A DNA stretch of 64,000 nt from positions 1,364,001-1,428,000 of the forward strand of contig CBDDIF010000001.1 of the NCBI GenBank assembly GCA_965228785.1, written 5' to 3'. Source of the DNA: Hoeflea_A sp965228785 (lineage in GTDB: Bacteria; Pseudomonadota; Alphaproteobacteria; Rhizobiales; Rhizobiaceae). The notes beneath the pieces are model-generated. The model was given only the letters and a program-made list of their open reading frames with translations. It did not search any database and had not been told where the DNA came from. Below, one piece after another: positions 7,906 to 16,760 of the stretch. How positions within the stretch are numbered: the stretch's first letter is position 1; every line of letters begins with the position of its first letter. The translations under genes and the position numbers were made by a program.

Positions 7906-8490
7906 ATGTCAGCCTGGATCAAGATGATCGCGGACGAAGAAGCCGACGAAGCCTTGCAAGAGGTTCTGCAACTGGCGAGAACGCCACACGGTACGGTCGA
8001 CAACGTGATGCGCGTTCATTCTTTGAGGCCCAATTCCATGAAGGGCCATGTCATCCTGTATCGCGCGGCTCTTCATGACGATGCCAACACGCTGCCGGAA
8101 TGGTTGCTGGAGACAATCAGTTCCTATGTGTCGATCCTCAACGGATCAGACTATTCCTTCGCCAATCACTGGTCGAATGCACGGCATCTCATAGGCGATG
8201 ACGAACGCGCCGACAAAATCCTTGCAGCCCTTCAAGCGCGGACGCCAGGTGACGTTTTTGACGGCCGGGAACTGGCCCTGCTGCAATACGCGGAAAAGCT
8301 GACGCTGCGTCCGGCAGAAATGGAGCAGGCAGATGTGCAAGCGCTCAAAGCGGCCGGGGTCGATGATGGCGAGATCCTCGAGGCAGTGCAGATCATCGGA
8401 TACTTCAACTATGTCAACCGTCACCTGAACGGGTTGGGCGTTACGACGGATGGCGACATTGTGGGATATTACGCAGATAGCGACGGATGA
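7906..8490 (+). CDS. AhpD/CMD-like peroxidase-related protein lacking the CxxC cysteines
   Basis: 194 residues from ATG 7906, which has GGGATGG just upstream; the frame is open back to 7864 but without a ribosome site. The fold is the carboxymuconolactone decarboxylase/AhpD type of the peroxidase-related subfamily: HSLRPNSMKGHVILYRAAL, LPEWLLETISSYVSILNGS, and EILEAVQIIGYFNYVNRH. Active members have LNGCxYCxxxH; here the stretch is LNGSDYSFANHW, with serine at both cysteine positions and the histidine kept. Thiol-dependent peroxidase chemistry is therefore unlikely. It follows the MttB homologue by 38 nt, which suggests a partner role such as binding a substrate or the methyltransferase. The next gene is convergent. 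Confidence 0.8.
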   Translation: MSAWIKMIADEEADEALQEVLQLARTPHGTVDNVMRVHSLRPNSMKGHVILYRAALHDDANTLPEWLLETISSYVSILNGSDYSFANHWSNARHLIGDDERADKILAALQARTPGDVFDGRELALLQYAEKLTLRPAEMEQADVQALKAAGVDDGEILEAVQIIGYFNYVNRHLNGLGVTTDGDIVGYYADSDG

Positions 8491-8492
8491 GG

Positions 8493-9122
8493 TCAGGTCA
8501 GCTTGGCGGAAACACTCACATAGGACACGGATTCTGTCACCACTGCCTTCACGCCGTGGATCAGCTCAGCGTCGAAGCTCAGCGAGTCGCCCGGTGCCAT
8601 TGAATATTCCTGCTTTCCGCATTGATAGATGCACTCGCCGGCCGTCACCATCAGGAACACATATCCCCGGTGAATGTAGCGGGGATGGGTGTTGTCCTCG
8701 CGCCGCTCGATGGTCACGGCTGCCGCTTCGAAGTCCAGCGGGCTCTTTCGGTGGCGGCTGAGAATGTTGAACTCGTGAATGTGGTCGTCATAGTTTCGCG
8801 TCGCGGGGATGCCTTGACCGGCTTTCACGAAGTGGACGTCGGCGGCCTGGGTCCTGTCTGCAAAGAACGTGACGACCGACAAGGACAGTGCATCGGCGAG
8901 GGCTTCGAGCGTCGCAAGAGAAGGCGAGACCTGACCGTTTTCAATCCGCGAGACCATGGCCGAGGAAATGCCGGACAGGTCAGCGAGTTTGCGCAAGGAT
9001 ATTCCGGCAATCTGACGTTGCCGCTTTACTGCCTGACCGACCACCACCGATAGATCGGGTGTTAGGCTGTCGGTGCTTTCTGCTGCCGTTTTGTCCAAAG
9101 TTCGTATCCGCGTTGACTGCAC
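8493..9122 (-). CDS. XRE-family regulator with C-terminal cupin sensor domain
   Basis: 209 residues. A Cro/CI-type helix-turn-helix at about 27-85 reads LRKLADLSGISSAMVSRIEN and SPSLATLEALADALSLSV. It is followed by a small-molecule-binding cupin at about 120-205 with HPRYIHRGYVFLMVTAGE and MAPGDSLSFDAELIHGV. This architecture is common in repressors of amine, amino acid and sulfonate catabolic genes. The first possible codon is GTG 9122; a TTG a few codons later is an alternative. It lies 82 nt after the M29-like gene in the same direction and convergent with the MttB pair, so it is well placed to control both. A TTTTGCAAAA palindrome lies just upstream of its start. Confidence 0.88.
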   Translation of the reverse strand: MQSTRIRTLDKTAAESTDSLTPDLSVVVGQAVKRQRQIAGISLRKLADLSGISSAMVSRIENGQVSPSLATLEALADALSLSVVTFFADRTQAADVHFVKAGQGIPATRNYDDHIHEFNILSRHRKSPLDFEAAAVTIERREDNTHPRYIHRGYVFLMVTAGECIYQCGKQEYSMAPGDSLSFDAELIHGVKAVVTESVSYVSVSAKLT

Positions 9123-9131
9123 GCAAGTGTA

Positions 9132-9141
9132 TTTTGCAAAA
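9132..9141. promoter_or_regulatory. TTTTGCAAAA palindrome upstream of the XRE gene
   Basis: A perfect 10-bp palindrome 9 nt upstream of the XRE start. It is a plausible self-regulation site. Its TTTTGC core resembles the sequence at 6150-6156 ahead of the MttB homologue, but the resemblance is short. Confidence 0.35.
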
Positions 9142-9204
9142 CTGGGCGTGCGTCAAGACTGGGCGAGCCAGCTCTGTTTGAGACAAATCGGGACAGGTTC
9201 CGGC

Positions 9205-10293
9205 CTAGTCGATGCCGATGTCGCGCCTGAATTCAAGCTTGTGAAGACCGTTGGCGGCGAGAATCGCCTGGATTTCTTCACTGTCGAGAAAAATCAATTC
9301 GCCTTTGTCCCAGATCTGTTCGTCGCCGAACCAGACAGAGGCGTCGAAAATCGACCAGGCGATTTCACCGGGCGCGTAGTTGCCACAGGTGTGGAAGTGC
9401 AGGTAACGCGGATTGGCAAAGGCAACCTTGCCCCACCGCTCGATGTTGCGCGAGCCGTGGACCGGATAACTGCATCCCGGGTTGATGCCAGCGTGCCAGC
9501 TGTGAACATTCCAAGGATCGAGATCGAGCAGATTGCCAACCCGCCGGTAATGCGCCTCGATCCGGCCAACCAGATCTGAAGGGCCATCGAACCCCTTCAT
9601 CCGCCCGTTCTCGACATGGGCCAGAACCGGCTCGGGGAGCAGGAGTTCGTCATCCGGATAGGCCTGGTTGCCCGATGCCATGAGCCAATGGCTGAAGGCC
9701 ACCACGCCATTGGCCGCCTCGCACGAAAGGGGACGTGGCGCGCAAACCGGGTAACGGGTAACGGTAAAATCCTCTGCTTCGCCGCGCGCAACACGCTCGA
9801 CATCCTGGGTACCGTGCAGATCCGTACCGTTCGCGCAGGTGATGTGCCAGCTGGCGGCCGTGTCGGCTTTTCCGTTATAGGCGCTGCGAATCTCTTCCAT
9901 CACCCGGTGGGGCACCGTGCAGGATGGGCCGCCAAGGATCGAAATGTCCAAGGCATAACTCATGGTCTTGGTGGCGCTGCCGGGAATTTCGGAAAACCGC
10001 ATGGTATCGCCAAGGCGCGCATGAAACAGGACGTGGTCAAACTCCGTCAACGCGCGCAGCACGTCGGGCGGAATGCTCTCCACACCAACGTGGTTCCCAA
10101 CCGAAATGATTTCCGTCTTGATGTCCAATTCGTCGGCGACATCGGCGACACATTCGGGCACGATCGCATCGTAGATACCCAGCCCCGGATCTTCGGCGAT
10201 GATGGCGATGGACTGGCCCGGCCTGGCGCCGATGGCGTCCTCAATCAGCGACATGGCCCCAGCCCGGGGATCGAAAAGAGACTGCGTGCTCAT
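9205..10293 (-). CDS. M29 aminopeptidase / NicX-like metalloenzyme
   Basis: 362 residues, cytoplasmic, no signal peptide. The protein resembles the family that joins thermophilic M29 aminopeptidases with the mononuclear-iron ring-cleaving enzyme NicX (2,5-dihydroxypyridine 5,6-dioxygenase). The N-terminal region has RPGQSIAIIAEDPGLGIYDA. The C-terminal region has NPWNVHSWHAGINPGCSYPV-like and NPRYLHFHTCGNYAPGEIAW segments rich in possible metal-binding histidines. Aminopeptidase and ring-opening activities cannot be told apart from sequence alone. The gene starts 1 nt after the fused ATPase gene of the ABC importer, so it is the last gene of that operon and very likely acts on the imported compound. 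A second, more typical member is at 43156-44142. Confidence 0.65.
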   Translation of the reverse strand: MSTQSLFDPRAGAMSLIEDAIGARPGQSIAIIAEDPGLGIYDAIVPECVADVADELDIKTEIISVGNHVGVESIPPDVLRALTEFDHVLFHARLGDTMRFSEIPGSATKTMSYALDISILGGPSCTVPHRVMEEIRSAYNGKADTAASWHITCANGTDLHGTQDVERVARGEAEDFTVTRYPVCAPRPLSCEAANGVVAFSHWLMASGNQAYPDDELLLPEPVLAHVENGRMKGFDGPSDLVGRIEAHYRRVGNLLDLDPWNVHSWHAGINPGCSYPVHGSRNIERWGKVAFANPRYLHFHTCGNYAPGEIAWSIFDASVWFGDEQIWDKGELIFLDSEEIQAILAANGLHKLEFRRDIGID

Positions 10294-10294
10294 A

Positions 10295-11926
10295 TCAGTG
10301 TCCGGCGGCCTCCATGCGGCGTTCTTCCAAAACCTGCTCCAGCCAGCCGGTGCGCATCTCCGGCGTAGAGGAAATCAACAAATGGGTGTAGTCGGCATAG
10401 GGCGGCGCAAAAATGTCCTCTTTCGGCCCCTGTTCGACGACCTTGCCACCCCGCATCACCACGACATCGTCGGCGATGGCGCGCACCATGGCCATGTCAT
10501 GGGTGATGAAAATGTAGGCGCATCCCAACGTCCTTTGGAGCCGCAGCAGGAGTTCGATGATCCCGTCCGCAACCAGCGGATCAAGTGCGGAGGTCACCTC
10601 GTCACAGATGATGATCTCCGGTTCGGCCGCCAGGGCCCGGGCAATGCAGACCCTCTGTTTCTGTCCGCCGGACAGCTGGTTGGGGTAGCGTTCAGCCATC
10701 TCAGTGGGAAGGTCGACCATCTCCAGCAGTTCACGCGCTCTGGCATCGGACTGTGCCTTGCCCATCCCGAGAAACACCTGTGCCGGTCGGCTGATCAATT
10801 CGCCAATTGTCTGGCGGGGATTCATCGCGACATCCGGCAATTGATAGATCATCTGGATTGCCTTGCGCGGGCCAATCGAGCGACCGGACAAAGCCGGCGT
10901 TAGGGGTTTGTTCAGATAGGACACGGTCCCTTTTGTGGGCGGCAACAGGCCCATGATGACGCGGGCCAGGGTCGATTTTCCGCTGCCGGACTCGCCGACA
11001 ATCGCCAAGCTCGTATCACGTCGGAGTGTTACCGACACGTCCGATAGAACCTGTGCGGCTCCATAGGCTGCATCGATGTGCCCAAGGGCCAACACCGCAT
11101 TGTGGTCGCTACCATGATCACCGGTCTGGGTGGTCTGGCGAACGGTCAGCAGATCGCGGGTATAGTCCTGTATGGGGGCTGCCAGAAGCGAGGCAGTGTC
11201 CTGTTCCTCGACTTCCTCACCGTTGCGCAGCACCTTGATGCGGTCGGCCACCTGCGCCACGACGCCCAGATCGTGTGTTATGTAGAGAGCTGCGCTGCCA
11301 TAGTCCTGGATCACTTCCTTGATGATGGCCAGAACATCGATTTGCGTGGTGACGTCCAGCGCGGTGGTCGGCTCATCGAAAATCAGGAGATCGGGCTCAC
11401 CGGCCAGTGCCATGGCGGTCATGGCACGTTGCAATTGCCCACCTGAGACTTCGTGCGGATATCGCGTTCCAAAACTCTCGGGGTCCGGTAGACCCATGCG
11501 CGCAAACAGGTCGCGCGCCCGGCCGGCAGCTTCTTTCGGGTCGATGTGCCGATGGATTTTGGTCACCTCCAGCACCTGACCCAACAGGCGATGCGCCGGA
11601 TTGAACGCTGCTGCCGCACTCTGCGCCACATAGGCAACCTTCTGCCCTCTGATATGTCGCAGTTCCTCGTCGCTGGCTTGGCGCAATTCGGTTCCATCCA
11701 GCCATATTTCTCCACCCGACAGACTCAAGCCACGTCGGGCATATCCCATTGCGGCATGACCGATTGTCGATTTGCCGGCTCCGGATTCGCCGATCAATCC
11801 CAGGACTTGCCCGCGCTCCAGCGAAAGGTCGATCTTGTTCAGGATCGTGGCCGCTGGTGTTCCCCGTCGCCGGTTGGCAACTGTCTCGACGGTCAGCTCC
11901 ATCATCTGCAGCAGGGGGCCGGTCAT
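10295..11926 (-). CDS. peptide/opine-type ABC importer, fused two-domain ATPase (DppD-DppF type)
   Basis: 543 residues from ATG 11926, which overlaps the permease TGA (ATGA). There are two nucleotide-binding domains in one chain. The first has Walker A GESGAGKS, signature VSGGQLQRAM and Walker B LLIFDEPTTALD. The second has GESGSGKS, LSGGQKQRV and IIICDEVTSALD. All ATPase motifs are intact. Peptide importers usually carry these as separate DppD and DppF proteins; the fusion is common in alphaproteobacterial opine and peptide systems. It powers the two permeases encoded immediately upstream. The last domain ends without the cysteine-rich tail seen in the second importer's ATPase (50517-52367). 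Confidence 0.93.
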   Translation of the reverse strand: MTGPLLQMMELTVETVANRRRGTPAATILNKIDLSLERGQVLGLIGESGAGKSTIGHAAMGYARRGLSLSGGEIWLDGTELRQASDEELRHIRGQKVAYVAQSAAAAFNPAHRLLGQVLEVTKIHRHIDPKEAAGRARDLFARMGLPDPESFGTRYPHEVSGGQLQRAMTAMALAGEPDLLIFDEPTTALDVTTQIDVLAIIKEVIQDYGSAALYITHDLGVVAQVADRIKVLRNGEEVEEQDTASLLAAPIQDYTRDLLTVRQTTQTGDHGSDHNAVLALGHIDAAYGAAQVLSDVSVTLRRDTSLAIVGESGSGKSTLARVIMGLLPPTKGTVSYLNKPLTPALSGRSIGPRKAIQMIYQLPDVAMNPRQTIGELISRPAQVFLGMGKAQSDARARELLEMVDLPTEMAERYPNQLSGGQKQRVCIARALAAEPEIIICDEVTSALDPLVADGIIELLLRLQRTLGCAYIFITHDMAMVRAIADDVVVMRGGKVVEQGPKEDIFAPPYADYTHLLISSTPEMRTGWLEQVLEERRMEAAGH

Positions 11927-12747
11927 TTGTGCAAATCCAGATCGGCGTTGCGTTTGAGAAGCCCGTCCACAACCAGATTGATGCCGATGGCCAGAATCGC
12001 CAAAGCCAGCGCCGGCAGGATCGGCGCGGCGCGCCCAAATGTGATGGCCAGCGAATTCTCTTTGACCATGCCGCCAAGATCGGCATAGGGCGGCTGGATG
12101 CCGATGCCCAGGAATGACAGCGACGAAATTAGGATGGCGGCATAAACCAGGCGCAAACCGAACTCGGTCAGGAGCGTCGGAACCACGTTGGGCAGGACCT
12201 CGCGAAACAGAAACCAACTCATGCTTTCTGCACGCATGCGGGCGATTTCGATGTACTCCATCGCCGCCACGTCGGCTGCCACGGCACGCGTCAGCCGGAA
12301 GACGATGGTCGACGACAGAACCGACATGACCAGCAGAAGCGATACCAGAGACGTGCCCAAGGCCGACAACAGAATGAGCGCCAGGATCAGGCTTGGAAAT
12401 GCCATCAATGCATCGACCATTCGGGTTACCAGCAGATCGAACCATCCGCCGAGGATGGCGGCAATGATCCCAAGCGGCACCCCGATGGCAAAGGCGCCGC
12501 AGGTCGCCAGGAAGGAGATCATGACGGTCATGCGGCCACCGGCCAGAATGCGCGCCAACAGGTCCCGGCCGACATTGTCGGTGCCGAGCCAGTGCTTCGC
12601 ACTTGGCGGCTCGAAAACCCGCCCGACGATCTCGACTTCCGAATAGGGCACAATGTAAGGCCCGATGAAAACGGCCAGCAGAAAGCCCAGAACCAGGCCC
12701 ATGCCGATACGGGCCGCCAAATCCATATCGCGCAGAAACTCTATCAT
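11923..12747 (-). CDS. peptide/opine-type ABC importer permease (DppC type)
   Basis: 274 residues with about six transmembrane helices. The N-terminal segment with HWLGTDNVGRDLLARILAGG is the hallmark of DppC/OppC permeases. The EAA-like loop that contacts the ATPase is near IEIARMRAESMSWFLFREVL. It overlaps the DppB gene upstream by 4 nt and the ATPase gene downstream by 4 nt, so the subunits are translationally coupled. Confidence 0.93.
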   Translation of the reverse strand: MIEFLRDMDLAARIGMGLVLGFLLAVFIGPYIVPYSEVEIVGRVFEPPSAKHWLGTDNVGRDLLARILAGGRMTVMISFLATCGAFAIGVPLGIIAAILGGWFDLLVTRMVDALMAFPSLILALILLSALGTSLVSLLLVMSVLSSTIVFRLTRAVAADVAAMEYIEIARMRAESMSWFLFREVLPNVVPTLLTEFGLRLVYAAILISSLSFLGIGIQPPYADLGGMVKENSLAITFGRAAPILPALALAILAIGINLVVDGLLKRNADLDLHK

Positions 12748-13706
12748 TTCGGTCGCCGCCTGCGTGGATTGGTCAAAAGCGACAGAATGTCGGCGGTGAG
12801 GTTCAGCATGACGTAGACCGATGCGAAGATCAGTCCACAGGCCTGCACCAGCGGCATGTCGCGCTTGGAGACAGCATCGATCATCAATTGACCCATGCCC
12901 TTGTAGTTGAAGACAGCCTCGACCACCACGACGCCGACGATCAGGAATGCAAGCGTCAGCATGACGATGTTCAAAATCGGTGACAGGGCGTTGGGCAGAG
13001 CGTGGTGAAGGATGATCCTGCGGCGTGTCGCTCCCTTGAGCGTTGCCATCTCCACATAGGGTTGGTTCATCACCGACAGGACCGCGGCGCGCGTCAGCCG
13101 CATCGTGTGCGCTGACACGACCAGCGCCAATGTCAGACAGGGCAGGGTGATCGCCCGTAGCTGCTGAAGCAGCGTCATGCCGTCATTGATATTGGAAAGG
13201 GCTGGAAACCAACCCAGTTTCACCGCGACGAGGAGAAGCAGAAGATAGCCGAGCAGGAAATCCGGAATCGAAACGAAGATCAGCGTCGTCATACTGACGC
13301 TTTTGTCGATGACCTGTCCCTCGTAAAGGGCTGCAATCAAGCCCAGCCCGATGGAAAGCGGAATGGCGATGATCGCCGCCGAAAGCGCCAGAAACAGGGT
13401 TTTTTCCAGGCGCGGAGCGATCAGTTCGGATATCTCGCGACCGCTCACCAGCGATTGGCCCAGGTCCCCCTGTGCGAAATTCGCCAGCCACTCCAGATAG
13501 CGTTGCAGGGCTGGACGATCCAACCCCAATTGGTCTCGTATGGCCTGGACTGCTTCCGGGGTGGCCTGCTGTCCAAGCACCGCCTGCGCGACGTCGCCCG
13601 GAAGAATTTCAGTTCCTACAAAGACCAGGATCGAGACGACTAACAGTGTAACCAGTCCTGAAGCCAGACGCTTCAGGACCAGTCCGCTGATAGTTTGCCG
13701 TGGCAC
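12744..13706 (-). CDS. peptide/opine-type ABC importer permease (DppB type)
   Basis: 320 residues. It starts with a transmembrane helix LASGLVTLLVVSILVFVGTE and the conserved DppB periplasmic segment (ILPGDVAQAVLGQQATPEAV, LGLDRPALQRYLEWL). The EAA loop reads MATLKGATRRRIILHHALPN. It forms the membrane channel with the DppC protein. The gene lies 8 nt after the binding-protein gene and overlaps dppC by 4 nt. Confidence 0.93.
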   Translation of the reverse strand: MPRQTISGLVLKRLASGLVTLLVVSILVFVGTEILPGDVAQAVLGQQATPEAVQAIRDQLGLDRPALQRYLEWLANFAQGDLGQSLVSGREISELIAPRLEKTLFLALSAAIIAIPLSIGLGLIAALYEGQVIDKSVSMTTLIFVSIPDFLLGYLLLLLVAVKLGWFPALSNINDGMTLLQQLRAITLPCLTLALVVSAHTMRLTRAAVLSVMNQPYVEMATLKGATRRRIILHHALPNALSPILNIVMLTLAFLIVGVVVVEAVFNYKGMGQLMIDAVSKRDMPLVQACGLIFASVYVMLNLTADILSLLTNPRRRRPK

Positions 13707-13714
13707 TCTAACCT

Positions 13715-15244
13715 CTAAGCGTCGATCCAGACGCGTTCAGCCACCCGCAATCCGGACATCTCAAATGAGCCGGCCGGGTAAAAGCCTTTAACTTCATCCC
13801 GCACGCCATCGACGTTGTTGACGAAGAACGGGATTGCCGCGCCACCATCTTCATGGATCATCAATTGCAGATCATGATAGTGAGCCTTGCGCGTGTCAAA
13901 GTCAGTTTCTGCCCGGGCAAGGGCCAGTTTCTGATCGAACGCCTCGCGGCGCCACATCGTGTCGTTCCAGGCCGCACCAGAGGAATAGGCGGTGGTCAAC
14001 ATGATGTCCGCGGTCGGACGTCCGCCCCAGGCTCCACTGACGAATGGCTTCTGCATCCAAACCTTTGACCAGAACCCGTCGGCCGGCTCCCGCACGATCT
14101 CCACATTCAGGCCACCAGCTGCGGCGGATTGCTGGAACAGAGCGGCCATTGCTTCGGCGCCGGAGAAGGTCGTGTTGGATGTATGCAGTTGCAGCGCACC
14201 GTCGAAGCCTGATTTTTTCAGGTGGTGCTTCACTACATCCGGATCGTAGGCGCGCTGCGGAATGTCCGGCGAATAAAACGGGTCCGAAGGCGGGATCGGT
14301 TGATCGTTTGCGATCGAGCCGAAGCCGGCCATGACGGTTTCGAGGATCTGTTCGCGATTGAGAGCGTGCTTGACGGCCAGTCGCAGATCCAGGTTGTCGA
14401 ATGGCGCCCGGTCGCATGCCATCAACAGGGGGCGATGGCCGGCAGCCGGATGATTTTCCACGTGGGATCCGGGTGAGGAATTGATCAAGTCGGCCGATTG
14501 CGGATCCACACGACCCGCAAGATGGACTTCGCCGGTGACAAGGCCTGCGATTCTCGCCGTCGTGTCTTCAATGAACAGGATTTCGACTTCGTCCGCGTGG
14601 GCGCGATCCGGTTTCCAATAGTTCGGGTTTCGGGCCGCCAACAAACGCTCGCCCGGTGAGAACTCCTTCAGCATGTAAGGCCCGGTGAAGACGCCCTTTG
14701 ACATGTCTTTCGTGCCATCCGGCACGATCAGCAGGTGAAAATCGGCCATCAGATACGGGACGTCGGCATTGCCTGATTTCATTTCCACGATCAGGCCGTA
14801 GTCCCCGTCTGCGCGGAGATCGGCAATCTCGCTGAGCAAGCCCTTGGCGCCGGAGGTCGAATCCTCACCGCGGTGCAGATTAAGAGAGTAGATGACATCC
14901 TTGGACGTCATCGCCTTGCCATTGTGGAACGTGACACCTTCGCGCAGATTGAATTTCCAGGTTTTTGCGTCGTCCGACGATTCCCAACCGGACGCGAGCT
15001 CTCCGACGAGCTCCCCTTCCTGTTCGATTTCCGTCAGGCAGTTCCCCAGCGTGTATCCCATGATCCCGTGGCCGGCTGAGGTCAGTTTTGTGGGATCGAG
15101 CGAGTCGCCGGCACTGCCTCCCGACGTGCCGATAACCAGGCGTCCTCCCTTCTTGGGTGCGGCGAATGCGGGAAAGATCATGCTGGCGGATGCAAGTCCT
15201 GCCACGGCGACTGAAGTCGAGAGAAATGTTCTGCGTTTGATCAT
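13715..15244 (-). CDS. family 5 extracellular solute-binding protein with Tat signal
   Basis: 509 residues. The N-terminus MIKRRTFLSTSVAVAGLASA is a Tat-type signal (RRTFL), cut after about residue 28. The mature protein has the DppA/OppA fold: GSAGDSLDPTKLTSAGHGIM, ELASGWESSDDAKTWKFNLR, EGVTFHNGKAMTSKDVIYSL and FDNLDLRLAVKHALNREQIL. It captures the ligand in the periplasm for the DppBC permease encoded next. Tat export suggests folding before export. GGAG precedes the ATG by 6 nt. This is the first gene of a five-gene operon ending in the M29-like enzyme. The ligand is not predictable beyond peptide-, opine- or nickel-like. Confidence 0.92.
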   Translation of the reverse strand: MIKRRTFLSTSVAVAGLASASMIFPAFAAPKKGGRLVIGTSGGSAGDSLDPTKLTSAGHGIMGYTLGNCLTEIEQEGELVGELASGWESSDDAKTWKFNLREGVTFHNGKAMTSKDVIYSLNLHRGEDSTSGAKGLLSEIADLRADGDYGLIVEMKSGNADVPYLMADFHLLIVPDGTKDMSKGVFTGPYMLKEFSPGERLLAARNPNYWKPDRAHADEVEILFIEDTTARIAGLVTGEVHLAGRVDPQSADLINSSPGSHVENHPAAGHRPLLMACDRAPFDNLDLRLAVKHALNREQILETVMAGFGSIANDQPIPPSDPFYSPDIPQRAYDPDVVKHHLKKSGFDGALQLHTSNTTFSGAEAMAALFQQSAAAGGLNVEIVREPADGFWSKVWMQKPFVSGAWGGRPTADIMLTTAYSSGAAWNDTMWRREAFDQKLALARAETDFDTRKAHYHDLQLMIHEDGGAAIPFFVNNVDGVRDEVKGFYPAGSFEMSGLRVAERVWIDA

Positions 15245-15505
15245 GATTGTCTCCTGCTTCGACTCCCGTTGTTCGTCGATGTGCAGAAGCGGAATATCGA
15301 CGCCACGGGCGATTGATTTAGTTCCCCATCAGTCAATTGTTTGCATATGAGTGAACATTTGTCCACAGCTTCATCCAACCCGAAGGATGAAAAAATCTCA
15401 TTGCTGCAACGCGTGAAACACCCTTCCTGCCTTGACTGTTTGCCGCAGCCACGGCGCGCGGAAAGCCGTTGAACTCTCGGCTCGGCTGGTTCTTTTTGTC
15501 GATGC
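15245..15505. other. intergenic region between the first ABC operon and the EamA gene
   Basis: About 260 bases that contain the promoter of the leftward ABC operon and the 3' end of the EamA transcript. No clear -35/-10 pair, operator or terminator could be picked out by eye. A short frame read across it shares no features with known proteins. Confidence 0.4.
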
Positions 15506-16465
15506 TCAGTGGTTTGTATGGCGTTTGTGCGGCCGGATACCCAGGCGCGCCTCACGCAGTGCGATCCACAATCCGGACAATACGATCAGGACAATTCCGA
15601 GAGCGGCTGCGAAGTCTGGCAACCTTTCCCAGAAAATGTAGCCCCACACTACCGCCATCACCAGCGCGACATATTCGAACGGCGCGACGATGTTCGATGG
15701 GCTCTGCTGATAAGCGCGGGTCATCATGTAGCCGCCACCGGCACTCAAGGCGCCCAACAGCACCAACATTGCCAAATCCCACGGCGCTGGCGTAACCCAG
15801 GCGCGAAATAGAAAATCCATTGCCGGGCTTGCCGGATCGGCATATCGGCCGTCGCCGATTGCGAAACCCACAACAACGCTGAACAGGACAAAGGCCACCT
15901 GGTTGTAAAAGAACAGCGTCGCGGCCCGCTCCGTCATGCCCATCCAACGGGTCATGATCTGGATGACAGCGTAAGTGAGGGCGGCAGCGATCGGCAGGGC
16001 GGTCTGCCAGGTAAATCCGCTTCCGCCCGGTTTTACGATCAACAGCATCCCAAGCAATCCGGCGACCACAGCCAGCCAGCGCCTGACGCCGACTCTTTCG
16101 CCCAGCAGAACAACCGATAGCCCAGTGATCATCAGCGGTGCCGCAAAGAAGATCGCGATCGTGTCGGCGATCGGCAAAATGGCGAGCCCGGTGTAAAGAC
16201 ATATGTTTGAGACGATGACGAAGAAACCGCGAAGCATATGCAGGTGGGGGCGGCGGGTACGCAGCGACGGAAAGCCGCCAGACAAAGGAACAATAATCGC
16301 CGCGCAGAGAATCAGCGCCACCGAAGCCCGGAAGAAGATCATTTGATGAAGGGGGTAGGTGCCGCTGAATAGTTTGAAGACAAGATCGTTGATTGAGAAC
16401 GCGACGGAGGCGCCAAGCACAAAGACAATGCTGGTCAGGTGAGTTCTCTCAGAGATTTGGGACAA
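15506..16465 (-). CDS. EamA-family (DMT superfamily) transporter
   Basis: 319 residues with ten predicted transmembrane helices in two EamA repeats. The first repeat has FSINDLVFKLFSGTYPLHQM and ILPIADTIAIFFAAPLMITG; the second has ALTYAVIQIMTRWMGMTE and SNIVAPFEYVALVMAVVWGY. Family members export amino acids, nucleotides or other metabolites, or import some of them; the substrate cannot be read from sequence. The chosen start is TTG 16465, which has GGAGG (16471-16475) 5 nt upstream. A TTG at 16483 is in frame but would lie against the repeat element with no ribosome site. It follows the Rieske/desaturase pair, separated by the 273-bp inverted-repeat element. Confidence 0.88.
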   Translation of the reverse strand: MSQISERTHLTSIVFVLGASVAFSINDLVFKLFSGTYPLHQMIFFRASVALILCAAIIVPLSGGFPSLRTRRPHLHMLRGFFVIVSNICLYTGLAILPIADTIAIFFAAPLMITGLSVVLLGERVGVRRWLAVVAGLLGMLLIVKPGGSGFTWQTALPIAAALTYAVIQIMTRWMGMTERAATLFFYNQVAFVLFSVVVGFAIGDGRYADPASPAMDFLFRAWVTPAPWDLAMLVLLGALSAGGGYMMTRAYQQSPSNIVAPFEYVALVMAVVWGYIFWERLPDFAAALGIVLIVLSGLWIALREARLGIRPHKRHTNH

Positions 16466-16487
16466 GGGCGCCTCCGGGATCAAGGCG

Positions 16488-16760
16488 CTAGAGCAAAGGG
16501 CGATAAGTTTGCACCATTTGACCGGAGCGATTTTGGTCTCTGGCTAGGCGGATTGCTCGCCGTGGTGCCATCCCACCATAAGTGCAAGCCAACGACGCCA
16601 GGGGCCAAAAGCGCCCGGCCCGAAGGGTGGCTGCATATCGGCCCATCGGCTGCGTTGCGCCGCTTGCCCGATACACCACATCGCGCTGCGCGACGCGCCT
16701 GGCCGAGTGGAGCCGATCTGCAGCCATCAAATGATCCAAACTTATCGACCTTTGCTCTAG
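16488..16760. repeat. 273-bp intergenic element with 34-bp terminal inverted repeats
   Basis: The left end (16488-16521, beginning CTAGAGCAAAGGGCGATAAG) and the right end (16727-16760, ending TTTGCTCTAG) are inverted copies with 31 of 34 bases matching. Inside is a second inverted pair, GGCTGCATATCGGC (16629-16642) and GCCGATCTGCAGCC (16712-16725), with one mismatch. No coding capacity is seen. It resembles the short palindromic mosaic elements common between genes in Rhizobiales and has the form of a MITE. The right end overlaps the stop codon of the Rieske gene. No clear target duplication could be assigned. Confidence 0.75.

Noticed and set aside
15241..15555. Possible 104-residue minus-strand protein between the ABC operon and the EamA gene
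   Set aside because: Composition is Arg/Ser-rich with no ribosome site, and it overlaps the well-supported EamA C-terminus.
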